A DNA stretch of 64,000 nt from the NCBI RefSeq assembly GCF_932294415.1, contig NC_065541.1, forward strand, positions 49,578,290 to 49,642,289, read 5' to 3'. Shown here piece after piece: positions 48,801 to 59,844 of this stretch. Numbering within the stretch: position 1 is the first letter of the stretch; every line of letters starts with the position of its first letter. The notes beneath the pieces were generated by a model. It saw only the letters and a list, made by a program, of their open reading frames with translations, made no database searches and was not told the origin of the DNA. Made by a program: the position numbers and the translations under genes. This DNA is from Quercus robur. Taxonomy: Eukaryota; Streptophyta; Magnoliopsida; Fagales; Fagaceae.

Positions 48801-51800
48801 TAATTTTTATTTGTTTACAATAAGAGTGCCAAATTACTGTTAATGACTAATTTCTCCCTAATAGCTTGAGACTTTTAAGTGGGTAAGAGTCAACATCCCA
48901 CTTGCAGGATAAATTGTCAACATTATCCGCTCAATTTTCTACATAACTACACATGTAAACAATCTCTCTCTCTCTCTCTCTCTCTCTACAAAAATTAAAA
49001 TTGGAAATTAGATTTAATTTTTTTCCTTCATCATGCATCACATTGTCAAAGCTAAAGTACAACTCATTTTTAACTTCATCCGCTCATATATATATATATA
49101 TATATCATGGAATTTTATTGGAATACTTGTAGTAGGATAGTTATTTTTTTAGATGAATTTTTGCAAAATTAAAAATAATAAAATCATTAATTAGATCAAT
49201 TGGATTAACAATGTTTTGAATTAAAAAGATGTTATCAAAACTTAAACAAGAAGATTCTCAAAAAACTTTGCATCTTAAGAAACAAGAAGCGTTGACCTGT
49301 AAAATATAAAAAAGAATAATTTAATTGATATTTTTTTTAAATTCTCATTAAAAATTATAAATTGAAATCTTGTTTCTCAAAAAATAGAAAAAAAAAAAAA
49401 ATTCTCAAAGTATATTAGATGGACCTAATGCAACTCAATTCCTATCATTTATATTTGGCAATTGATGCTGAATGTTTTGTACCTCAACTAATTGACATTT
49501 TTTGATGTTTTCAATTGAAACATTAGGGTTTAAACATTAGCCATTCGCACCTATCATGAGTGTTATTGATTTTCAATGTTGGGTTGAGACTTGGGATGTG
49601 TAACACATTCATGAGAAAATCTATCATGCAACAAATACATGTATTCACCCCCTCACATGGGGTGTGTATATATATATATATATATATATCCTATATGTAA
49701 TACTAGCTCCACGTTCACTGGTTAGGCTAGAACACACCTACCATGTTAAGTGGAATAATATATCCTTCCATTATGGTTCCAGATTTATTCTTTAATTTAT
49801 TTCTAATATTTCTATTCTACATTTTGTTTTATTTTGATTTTAGTCCCTTAAGAAATATATCTAGAGGCCCACTTTGAATTGGGGAAAGCAGAAGAAGTTG
49901 AAGAAGGATGGCAAGTCAATCAAGATTTCATTAGTCCGCTACCTTATGTAAAAGTAGATAAGTGCATTGTACCTGAGTCTGTGAGATGGTGGTTGCTTCT
50001 TTTTTTTGTTAATTACTTAAAGCAACGCTACAATACAATTATTTTTACTACTTTTTTCATAAAAGGCGAACTGACTAATATAACATTTTTAATTACCTAT
50101 TAGTTCATCATCTTGACAATTTTGAAATTTTTTTTACTCTAAACTGATTGATGATTACTAAAGTTTTTTTATTTATTTAGTACATATATACAAACGATAA
50201 CTACTACATATGCTAATTACCTCTTTAGACATGCTTTTGTCCTATCTTTCTCTTATGATCAGTTTGAATGAAGAGGAGGAAGTAAAGTAGAGTTAGTCAT
50301 TAGAGTCTATTTAGTTCTTGGAAAATTTAAAGCTTGAAAAAAAAAAAAAAAAAAACTCCGCAGAGAGTTTTAATTTATAAGAATTAGAGTTTCAAAAAAA
50401 AAATTTATAAGAATTAGAATTTAAATTTATACTGACCATTAATGTTGATTGGGCTGAAAAATGTCCTCGACCCTTGATATTAAGCATAATCATTTTCTTT
50501 TATAAAATTAGCTCTAGATAGTCATTTTTTAAAAGACAAAAGAAAATTTTAAAACATATGTAACAGTAGTAATTGTTGATTAAAAATACAAGAGATGTGA
50601 TAATTTTTCTAAAAAAATTACTGTGAAATTTGTCATTTTCAAATAAAACATGAGACTCTAACATTTTCGTGTCTAATGATAAAGAGAATTTTGTCCCAAA
50701 GAAAAGAAATTTTAATTTTTACGAACTTTAAAAAATTAGCAATTCTCATCGTGCATTCGTGTATATGGAACAAGTTTTTTTTAACAAATAATTATTACTA
50801 TTATTTATTTATGGAGGTAGAAGAAGAAGAAAAAAAAAAAAAAACATTAACCAGTTGTTTCCTTGTAGTTGGATCTCTCCAAAGAAGTATTCTTATCACA
50901 TCTCAAAAAATTAAGACGGAATCTATTACAAAATTTCTCAAACATTACACTGCGATCAAACTTCGACGAACAGAAACACCTTTTAGCAAAAGTTCGTGTA
51001 TATGGGATGAAATATGATGTGCAATTAATTGAGACTTACCACTTCAAGAAAGTATACCAAGTTAAGTGTTAAATATCAATATGTAAAAAAGAAAAGAAAA
51101 GAAAAAGAAAGAGTAAGTATTCCAGGTTATAATACAGACCTGTGAAATGACTCCAAGAACTCCAAGCGAAACTTTAGCTGCATTAAAATCTTGGTCACCA
51201 TCTTTGAGCTCCCGAACCTTAGCATAACCATCTTCAGCACCACCTGGACTAATAATTCGAAGTTCCGTAAGGTAATCATGGACTGCGCTCCCCTTGTCAC
51301 GCAATGTGCTACCATGTGCACCCGTGCTCAATAGTCCCCCAATTGTCAAACCCCACCAATATGGTGTATAAGGCAAGACCAGCTCAGCCTTGGCAGCTTC
51401 GTCGATTAGCTGCCTCAATGTCACACCGCTCTCCACGGTTATCGTCATAGCTTCAACATCAATTTTTAACACATGGTTAAGATACTTGGTGCTTATCAAA
51501 AGCCCATCTTCCCCGTCTGGACAAACTAGCTTGGGAATGCTATGTGAATAACGCGTTGCAACTTTCATTTTCCTCTTGTTCTCGGTTGCTTTTGCCACTA
51601 TCGAAATGAGCTCCTCCTCCGTGGAGGGGTAAGCCACCTCGGCAGCTCGACAAGTGCTTCGATCAGGAAAGATACCGTAGGAGTTTGTGATTGTGCAATC
51701 TGTGTTCTTTGACGAACATTTGATGTGGTCCTCAGGGGGACTACAACACACAACAAAGATTAAAAGGAAGAAACAGCTAAATTGGAAAACTCCGCGTATG

Positions 51801-51808
51801 AATACCAT
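45813..51808 (-). CDS. GULLO-like: L-gulono-1,4-lactone oxidase-like flavoprotein, copy C (4 exons)
   Basis: Exons 51140-51808, 46904-47174, 46715-46816 and 45813-46591 join with GT-AG junctions into 1821 nt: 606 residues plus stop. Exon phases are identical to copy A (26625-28889), its tandem paralog. Residues 1-23 form a signal peptide ([13 protein letters not shown]). The FAD-binding part has SGVTLRQL and [12 protein letters not shown]; the ALO domain has HWGKN at ~488-492 and the Cys-rich tail [15 protein letters not shown]. Differences from copy A are a GHGHGHG insertion in exon 2 (from a short tandem repeat), three extra residues near the exon 4 start, and a C-terminus ~17 residues longer ([10 protein letters not shown] onward). 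Intron 1 is 3965 bp, against 293 bp in copy A. The role is inferred as for copy A: secreted aldonolactone oxidation toward ascorbate. Confidence 0.93.
47675..47719. mobile_element. Possible micro-insertion with 10-bp direct repeat
   Basis: TCATATAATT (47675-47684 and 47710-47719) flanks 25 bases with an A7 run that is not terminal. Less clean than the other tail insertions; could be replication slippage. Confidence 0.4.
48407..48680. mobile_element. MITE, TTTGGAT-ended family, copy 2
   Basis: Ends GGGTCTATTTGGAT and (reverse) ACCCGTTTGAATT, with ATA on both sides (404-406 and 681-683 of 48 kb). Shares the GTGGGACCCATTTTTGATG and GTTCACAG blocks with copies at 8571 and 62868. A poly(A) run lies inside at 48599-48618. 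Confidence 0.72.
50372..50418 (+). mobile_element. 13-bp poly(A) insertion with 17-bp target duplication
   Basis: AATTTATAAGAATTAGA (50372-50388 and 50402-50418, exact) flanks GTTTC plus about eight A. It is the smallest of the tail-like insertions. Confidence 0.7.
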
Positions 51809-51885
51809 GTTTTAGAGTTTTGGTGATGCTTTAAATTCTTCTTGGTAATTTAAGTTGCATCTTAGTTCATTTACATTGTTGTTGC

Positions 51886-51903
51886 ACATATATATATATA
51901 TAG
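51886..51903 (-). promoter_or_regulatory. TATA-like element of GULLO copy C
   Basis: A TA alternation (ACTATATATATATATATG on the minus strand) lies about 80-95 bases before the ATG at 51808. The ghost has CTATAAATA at the matching place. It overlaps a small TA microsatellite, so length may vary. Confidence 0.5.
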
Positions 51904-52589
51904 TTGTGTGGTTTAGACAGGTATATATTAAAATAAAGAAACAATGATCCATTTTAAGACGCTTTGAAGAAAGGTTATTTTCTTTGCAAGTGTTGGCAGT
52001 TGGCATCAACGTGGCAAACAATTCCTATCCTTAAAACGTTTGTTCAAATGTGGAACAAAAAGAAATTAATATGCAGATGGAGTGATAAAATATCAATGAC
52101 AAAGTCATCAATGGATTTAGAGACACAATTTTGTACAACTATTAAGGCGGCCTATGGTGTTGCCTTGTGCTAAATGAGTAGTCGAAATTCAATGCAAACT
52201 TGCAGAAATAAGTTCAAATATGAGGATGCAGTTGGTAAGACTTTATCGCTTATTAATTGTGCTGATACACGGCAAGCAATCCACGCGAAGAAGTCTAAAA
52301 GTTAATTTATTTTCTTTGATGAATAGTGAACATTTGAAAACTGTGGTAGACAAGTATATCATTTTCTTTCACAATCACACCTTCATGATGGTCATCTGTC
52401 TTTACCACTTCACAAAGCCAAGCCCTATCCACCCGACACCTCATTGAAACTCACGTACGTCTCCAGACAGAATGGAGTATAACTGTATGTTAGGTGTGGC
52501 ACACAGGATACTCTCCTGCTATAGTCGGCTAAGCTACCATCAAAACACGATATAATTATAATTTCAATTAACTCAATTGGTAAATTATC
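51904..52589. other. Upstream region of GULLO copy C
   Basis: The first ~120 bases are shared with the ghost (GTTGGCATCAACGTGGCA) and are likely promoter. The remainder shows no gene or repeat. Confidence 0.45.
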
Positions 52590-53062
52590 TTGTCAAATTA
52601 ACTTTTCAATTTTGATTATATTTAAAACTAAGCATTTGAGTGGTCTTAGTAATACCATCAAATCACAGTTGAATCATAATTCTAATTAACTCAATTCATA
52701 AATTCTTTTATGGTATTAAGTTCCAATTTTGATTATGTCAACAATAAATTGATATCTTAATCAATTTTGATTATATCTAAAACTAAGCATTTGAGTGGTC
52801 TTAGTAATACCATCAAATCACAGTTGAATCATAATTCTAATTAACTCAATTGATAAATTCTTTTATAGTATTAAGTTCTAATTTTGATTATGTCAACAAT
52901 AAATTGATATCTTAATCAATTTTGATTATATCTAAAACTAAGCATTTGAGTGGTCTTAGTAATACCATCAAATCACAGTTGAATCATAATTCTAATTAAC
53001 TCAATTGATAAATTCTTTATAGTATTAAGTTCTAATTTTGATTATGTCTAAATAAATTGATA
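52590..53062. repeat. Minisatellite, 155-bp period, about three copies
   Basis: The marker AACTAAGCATTTGAGTGG recurs at 52626, 52781 and 52936, exactly 155 bp apart. Units are nearly identical over TAATACCATCAAATCACAG and TTGATTATGTCAACAATAAA. A more divergent partial unit precedes them. It abuts the TRIM at 53088. Confidence 0.93.
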
Positions 53063-53087
53063 TCTTAATGTGATAATAAATTAAAGA

Positions 53088-53797
53088 ACAATCTCTAATT
53101 GAGAGGTTAATATAAAATATAAGGACACCACTTAACCTAAAAACTTAAATATTTATGTTTGAGCTCAACTATGTTATATTAATAACTCACTCTTGTTATT
53201 TTTTTTAATGTGTGACTTTATTCACACACATATACCCAACAATTTTCCTCTCATGTGTAAGTCTTTACCTCTCTATGGGCTATGACTAAGTCCTATTAGC
53301 TTCTCCTTGCTTTATGATTTTTTTTTTCTTCATCAACACATCATCCATGGTCTTCTCATATGCCATCCATGATACCACAAGTCAACCCCACATGCTCATG
53401 AATGGGAACTCAAACTGCACTTCCATATCCATGGAAATCCGACGCCATACCATGATCTAGAACCATTGACAATACTATTTTGTTAGGTCTTTCTTCAGGA
53501 TTGTTTGTGTGAGCCCTTTAGGCTTACCTTGTCCCTGCTCCAACTATGAAAGGGATCTTGAACACCTTGCCACATTTGTTGCACACAGCAATGGGCTCTG
53601 ATACCATTGTGGAGACTTTAATTGAGAGGTTAATATAACATATAAGGATATTGTTGAGAGGTTAATATAACACATAAAGACATCACTTAACCTAAAAGTT
53701 TAAGCCTTAGAGTTTGGGCCTAATTATGTTATATTAAACACTCTCTCCTATTATTTTTATTCAATATAAGACTTCACTCGCACCTATATACCCAACA
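53088..53797 (-). mobile_element. TRIM (miniature LTR retrotransposon)
   Basis: Two short LTRs, about 53088-53242 (155 bp) and 53607-53797 (191 bp), share GAGAGGTTAATATAA, CACTTAACCTAAAA and the end TATACCCAACAA. Just inside the right LTR is GCTCTGATACCA (53595-53606), the reverse complement of the tRNA-Met-type primer site, so the element runs on the minus strand. A purine tract (GAGAGGAAAA on the minus strand) abuts the left LTR. The ~360-bp interior has no coding domain. LTR sizes differ by a short internal duplication in the right copy. Treated as a fossil. Confidence 0.82.
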
Positions 53798-54037
53798 AAA
53801 AAAATTACAGCAAAATCTCAATTTGTCTCTACCACAAATTTTAAAACTGAATTAACTTGTTGGTCTGGCTATGTGTTTTTTGTGGGTATAAGCATAGAGG
53901 TGGCTTCCATGGTTCCATATCTAAACAAAAGATTGCCTATTTTCTTCCCCATAAGTGAATGTCTAAAGACAATTTCTAATTGTAAAGTTGTAGTTAGCTA
54001 GTCCTAACTCATAAAAGCTTTGTTTCTTATGATATTA

Positions 54038-54760
54038 GAGCATTCACAATGGTGGTTGTAATACCACTCAAAAGTTATTTTCCTAACTCAAATCATTAAA
54101 ATCATGCAATTGGTATTTTATTTTTTAATGGGTTTTATTGTCTCTCTCTCTCTCTCTCTTGTGGTCTGATCATGATGGTGATGGTGGTGGCTCAGTTGCA
54201 ATCCGTGGGTCACGATGGTAGTGGTTCGATTGTGGTTCGTGGGTTACAGCAATGGTGGTTCGTGGGTTCGATTTGGATCATTAGGTTGTGGGTCATGATT
54301 TGGATCATTGGTTCTGGGACATAATTTTTTTTTTCTCTATTGGTGGTGGTGATGTGGATGTAGGTTTGGTGGTAAATGGCATTGGCAATTGTTGGCTAGT
54401 TAGGTTGTAGTGGTCTCTGAGTTGCAGTGGTGGGTGTGGTTATTGTTGGCTAGTGGAGTTGTGGAGGCCTTTGGGTTGCAGTGGTGGCTGTGGTTGTTGC
54501 TAGCTGGTTGGATTGTGGTGGTATTTAGGTTGTGGTGGTGTTTGTGGCTGTTTCTTGTGGTGGCTGGTTGGGCAATGGGTGGTTGCTATGGGTGTGTGTT
54601 TTATATTATTTTAATAGTTGCTTAAATTATTTTAATGAATTGTGTGCTAAAATAGAATCTTTGATGTTGATTGTATTGTAAAGTGAAGTGGTAAAACAAA
54701 TAAAATAGTTTTTTGAGTTGCTAAAAGCTAAATTTTTTAATTCCATCACTATGAATGCTT
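54038..54760. mobile_element. Tourist-like element with GGT-rich interior
   Basis: Left end GAGCATTCACAATGG and right end CCATCACTATGAATGCTT are inverted, flanked by TTA (54035-54037 and 54761-54763). The interior contains a CT microsatellite and a degenerate tandem array of GTTGCAGTGGTGG-like units (about 54170-54600), strongly strand-asymmetric. No transposase is seen. Confidence 0.8.
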
Positions 54761-55064
54761 TTATAAACTTATTAATAGTGGCTAGGAAGGTTTACTTGTT
54801 TAGCTAGTTTGTTCTTCTTTTATTATTATTATTATTAGCATTACTATTTTTTGGATAAGTGTTTACTATGTAGCCAGATTTGATAAAAATGAAAATGCAT
54901 TTTGTTATTTAATGGTTTGGGAAAAAGGTAGGTGGGTTAATCCAGGAAAATGACCATTCCAACCCACATTGCTGGGTCCTTGTGTCAAGTGGGTTAGGGT
55001 GTTTTAGAACAAAGTTTGTTTGGAGAGTGTCAAGGGGAAAATTGATGTCCTTGAATGAAATATT

Positions 55065-55081
55065 GGGGGGGGGGGGGGGGG
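55065..55081. repeat. Poly(G) run, 17 bases
   Basis: A pure G homopolymer in otherwise AT-rich DNA. Assembly may not report its length reliably. Confidence 0.9.
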
Positions 55082-56934
55082 TCAAGCTGAAACTCAACGT
55101 TGGGCTCTGAGATGATACCCAAAGGCTTTCGGTGTAGTGATAAGCCTATCCAAGCAAGAAATAAAGACTGCACCTTGGTAAGAACAATATCAAGGCCCAA
55201 TAAAACTCTTCATGATAGTTAATTAATAGATTAGAAGTCCTGTTACAACACTGCAAGAAAATAAAATTCTCTAGCAGTAGGGTAAAATTAAATTAATGGT
55301 CCAGCAGTCAATTATTGAACAAATTTAAGGTGTTCACTTTAGGAAGTCCTTGTGTGTCTTGGTCAAAAAAGGTCTTGGGTACTTTTTGCTACTAGTACAT
55401 CAATTTGAGGGAAAAATTCCATTGTTACAAACACATTATATCTTTCAATGGAAAAACCAAAAGTAAAGACCAATGGCTCCATGGTGAGAAGAAATGGGTT
55501 ATTTGGCATGGTATGTAAGGAGAGAGAGATTCCAACTCAGCGCAGTAGATATTGAACCAAGATTCATGTGGAATATGTATGCAGGGTATGAATGGAGTAG
55601 TAAAGGCTATTTTGAGTGAGTAGGTGTGTAAGCTGGTAATGAGATGGTGGAAATAATGCTAAAACTAAGTCTTTAATGGGGAAAAGGGTTGTTCATGGAT
55701 GATTAGAGAGCATTTATGAACTTTGGATATACGGAAAAGGAGAAAGGAATGTTTGAGGCTAGGTGGATGTTGATTTGTATGGACTGAAATGATTCATTTG
55801 TGGGTTAGTGGAGCTAAACTACAAGCTAAAATATGGCAAAATGACAAGAATAGCATAAATTTTTAGAGGGTTTTTGTGTGTCTTTTGTGGGCTGATGTGA
55901 TTATCCTTTTATAGTAGAGCTTAGGGGGGTGATTAGCAAGAATAAAAAAACATGGGGCTAATTAGCAAGAAGAGGGGCAGATTGTAGATCATAGGATTTG
56001 ACTACAAATGGTAGATTTTCTTTTGGGCTGCCTTGCTTCTTTGGGTAATATCAAACATGGGTGAATATTTGGGTAATCTTGTATTAAATGCTGAGATTTT
56101 TGAGGTTGTGTTCAGCCAATGGGATTAAGGTAGGTATTAAGGTAGAATCTTGATGTTGCAATTGAGATTTGGACCCTAAAGAGTAAGATTCAGCACCCTA
56201 AGCCATGTGTTAAATTTTGGGCCTACTTTAGAGGGTTCTGTTGGAGATCCCTTTATACCCTCCAAACCACATTTTCCCAAATTTTCCCCTTTAGGATTCA
56301 TGGGCTTGGCACATGAACCAACTCTTGAACATTTTTGGTATTTATAGAATTGATTTCTTGAGATTTGCGTAACTTTGTTATGACTTCCTTCTGCTAGAGA
56401 TAGAGCTTTGAGGAAGATGATGAAATCCCATTACCTATTAGACTTTAGCTGCTAGTACATCCTCTGGGAACTGTTCACGTCAGGGAGACAGTGGCAAAAA
56501 GTTGATGGGATAGCCCTCAGTTCATTTTTAGAGATTTGCTTGTCCCATAAGGAAATCTCCAACTGAACCTTGGTCAAGGATGAACAAGAAGGAAGCTGGC
56601 TGGCTAGTTTAGTCCTCTGCCTTGTTTAGAACTTTGGATTGGGCTTGTTAACATGGGCTAGACCCTTTGGCTGGGCTGTGCTTATGCCCCTTTTTAACTT
56701 GGGCTTGTTCTCCTTTTATCACACATTTGGACCTACAAAATGGACATCAATGAATAGTGACCATAGAATCAAATAATCATAATTTCCCATGAATTTGGAA
56801 ACATAATGAGCATTCAAGTTTTTTTATTTTATTTTATTATAAACAATTGTGGTTATGGGCATTGGTAATTTAATCATATGGTATTTCCCAAGTATTAACA
56901 ATATTGGATTTTTGACTAAATAGTACCAATATGA
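55082..56934. other. Unassigned block, TGGGCT-rich at its end
   Basis: No reading frame of note. The moderately GC text with many TTGGGCTT words resembles non-coding parts of plant LTR elements, but no LTR ends, primer site or domain could be found. Confidence 0.35.
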
Positions 56935-57150
56935 ATCGGGCCTTTTGATATTGCTAGCGAGAATTGGGCTTTTAGTGTTGCCAATAAAAATTGGGCTTTT
57001 GATATTGCCACTAAGAACTGGGTTTTTTGACATTGCTAGTGAGAATTGGGCTTTTAATGTTTCCAATGAGAATTGAGTTTTTTGATATTGCCAGTGAGAA
57101 CTAGGCTTTTAATGTTGCCAACGAAAACTGGGCTTTTCAAATATTGCCAA
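56935..57150. repeat. ~32-bp minisatellite, about seven copies
   Basis: Degenerate units built on GAATTGGGCTTTTGATATTG, alternating GATATTGCCA and AATGTTGCCA forms, suggesting a 64-bp dimer. On the minus strand one frame reads repeated SGNIKSPI / IGNTKSPI, but upstream and downstream context is non-genic. Confidence 0.85.
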
Positions 57151-57564
57151 GCATAATTATTATTGGGCTTTAAAAAGAATGAGATTTGAACTCATATAAT
57201 AAAGTAATTGGGGGATGAGTTTGAATTATAGGCTTCACAAAAATATTGGGCCTTATATTGTTTTATATTTGTAGCCTAATTTTGTGGTTGCAAGAAAAAT
57301 AGTTGTGGGCTAGCATAATAATGGGGCAAAAATATTTGGAGAAGCCCAATAATTTGTTGGTGATGTTTGAAAATAAATGGGTGGTATTTAAGTAAAAATA
57401 GGTGTAAAAAAAAAAGTATCCTAACAGAGATAAACCCTTCAAATTCCCCATATATTTTTATATGGAATGTGAATTTTGAAAATCTAATTGTTGGATTGCA
57501 TGTTCTTATTATATCTTTCATGCTTGCAAAATTTTAAAAAGATCAAAAATCAATTGCTATGTTC

Positions 57565-59200
57565 TTCATAGTTACTAACAATCAAAAGAAAAGAGTAATG
57601 TAAAAGATAATCAACTATATCCTTCATGTTTGCTTTTAAAAGATAATCTCAAATCCATAAGGTTCCTTGAATCCACAAGGAAATAGAGGTCTGGAATCCA
57701 CCAGAAAATAGAAAGATAATAGTCTCAATTTAATTTATTGATTAAATAATGTTAAAAAAACGTTTATAGACTTAGATGCCTATTTAAAGGCTTTGTAAAA
57801 CTTGACATATAAGAAAATATATTCTAAAACATATCCTAATTAATATCTAACCATTATGGAAACCAAATTTGACTTTAAAAAAAAATAAAAATTAAAAAGC
57901 ACCTAAAAACAAGCAAATAAAAATCTTGAACCTAAAATTCTAAAAATTGCCATTAAAAATCAAAATTAACAAATTATAAAAATTAAATAGTACATTATGT
58001 CCTAAAGCGTTTATCTGTTTGTGCTTTTGTAATGACCTAAAGTTGTTGTGGAAGCAAGAAATTAGCCCTAGCTTAATGACTTGCCTATAATCACAATTAA
58101 TTTTTATTATGGGCTTAATACAATCCGCAACGAGAGATTTGAAGAAGAAACAGATAATTCTTTGCTTTATAAAATTGTGTCAAAGACTTTATTCATACGA
58201 TTATTTTTGTTACATTCCTTACTCAATGTTTCGCTCCTCTCTTTTTCTTTCTTCTATCTTTCTACTTTAATTAACTATCCAAAAACTGCTTCATTTATCT
58301 GTCTTCTTTCTTTTTATACTCTTCCTCTTTCTTCTTCTTTATCCTTATTCTTTGCTTAATTCTCTTCATTTTCTTCTCCAGCCTATGCCATAGTAGGTGT
58401 TGTCCTAGTATAGTTGGGCAGCCTTTTGTCCCATCAGACTCTTCTTTTCTTGAGGTTATGATGAACAAATATTTTTGAGACCTTTTGTTTTATTCTGATA
58501 TGTTATCTATTGCATTAAATGCAACTGTGTCAAGTGGGTTGCTGTGAATTCATTAGGAAGATCTTGAAGGACATCCTTAGATATTTTGCGCACACCCTAG
58601 CGGGATGTCTTTGATAGCTTGAAACATGGATTGGTGTGGGCAATGTGATAAATTGGCTTTTATATATCTTGGGCGACTCCAATGGTTTACTCATGCTCAG
58701 ACCTAGGGTGATGGGTCCTATTAGGTCAGATTCTGAGGTTTTAGATCTTGAGGGTGTTTATGATGACTTCTTGTTTACCTTTGAGCTCCAGGGTAAGCGT
58801 CTTCATAATGGGGCCCCATATCTTGGAGCGATATGTTCTAGGCCCGTTCTAATCTAAGGCCCAGTGCTTACTTGGGTTTTATGTACCACTTCCCTATAGT
58901 TGTCATTTGATCCCAGCTACATACATGTGGACATAGACAATTATCCACCGTTTAGAACCACAGAAGAATATAAGAAAGTTGCTGAGGAGCAATTGGTCCA
59001 TTTTGCTAATTCAAAGATGACAGTCATATATTCTTTCTAGTCAATACCATCTTTAAGAGTCTTGACCAATGGCAAAGTTCAATTTAGGGGGTAAGATTAA
59101 AAGTAAAAATAATCTAAATCTGCTAATCAACAACAAATTGACAATAAAAATGAAAGAAACAGCTGTAAACAAATGTAATTACAAGTATAGGTTTCGTATC

Positions 59201-59240
<40 letters not shown>

Positions 59241-59282
59241 AATTCATAGTTACTAACAATCAAAAGAAAAGAGTAATGTAAA
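57565..59282 (+). mobile_element. 1.64-kb block between exact 40-bp direct repeats, poly(A) at one end
   Basis: The 40-bp sequence 57565-57604 (begins TTCATAGTTACTAACAATC) recurs exactly at 59243-59282. The inserted-looking block between ends with about 35 A (59204-59238) plus CCAA. It contains a fragment of the LTR family of 30733-32600 (57640-58001, antisense) and ~1.2 kb of unrecognised sequence. A retroposed insertion with an unusually long target duplication is one reading; recent duplication is another. Confidence 0.55.
57640..58001 (-). mobile_element. LTR fragment of the TGATGTAGGACA family
   Basis: Reverse complement of the LTRs at 30733-31095 and 32207-32600: it shares CTTGAATCCACAAGGA, CTGGAATCCACCAGAAAATAG and TAGTACATTATGTCCTA. 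Both extreme ends are missing, so it is a fossil LTR piece. Confidence 0.78.
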
Positions 59283-59356
59283 TACACAAAATTTAGACAT
59301 CTAATTGATTCATTAAAATAAACTGAGAAAATAGATTAATCTAAAAGTATTAAGAG

Positions 59357-59418
59357 TATAGCAAATACTGTTTATAAATTATTTAAAAAAAAAAAAAAAG
59401 AGAGACTATAGCAAATAC
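59357..59418 (+). mobile_element. Probable tail-type micro-insertion, 12-bp direct repeat
   Basis: TATAGCAAATAC (59357-59368 and 59407-59418) flanks TGTTTATAAATTATTT, ~15 A and GAGAGAC. The run is not quite terminal, so confidence is lower. Confidence 0.5.
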
Positions 59419-59807
59419 CTGTAAAGTTTTATACATATTTCACTAACTTGATTGCTTCTTAAATTATGTAGAATTCAACATTTATTTTGCTATCATTTTA
59501 AGTATTTAAAATTCAAGTTTATAGCAAAAATTCAAACTTGAAACAGTTAAAAAGTCAAGAGGCGGAGGAGAAGAAAATACAATGAAGGGTTGGAGGCTCT
59601 ATGGTTTTGGTACCGTATAAAAAGATTAAGTATTTTTTTTTAATACATATGGGACCCACTAATTGAATTGTATGATAAAAAAAATGATTATCTTGAATTG
59701 TTCACGGCAGTCTATTAGCTAATTTAGCTAATTAAAATAAAATTTTTATCTTATACAAAAAATAAAAAAAATGGCATTTCACTATTCATTTAACTATTAT
59801 TATCATA

Positions 59808-59844
<37 letters not shown>

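Larger units (their letters stand above)
47175..51139 (-). other. Expanded intron 1 of GULLO copy C
   Basis: This 3965-bp intron contains a ~78-bp tandem duplication at about 48029-48170 (TTCAATAAGATTTAGGCT shared), a MITE (48407-48680), CT (48961-48987) and TA (49086-49105, 49670-49690) microsatellites, and two small direct-repeat-flanked insertions (47675-47719, 50372-50418). An open stretch at 49879-50103 was examined and not accepted as a gene. Confidence 0.8.

Noticed and set aside
49879-50103. 74-codon open stretch with a hydrophobic segment in GULLO copy C intron 1
   Set aside because: No family resemblance, no splice partners, AT-biased second half; likely chance.
52590-53062. Regular repeats that might suggest a CRISPR-like array
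   Set aside because: The 155-bp units are contiguous without unique spacers, and this is plant nuclear DNA.
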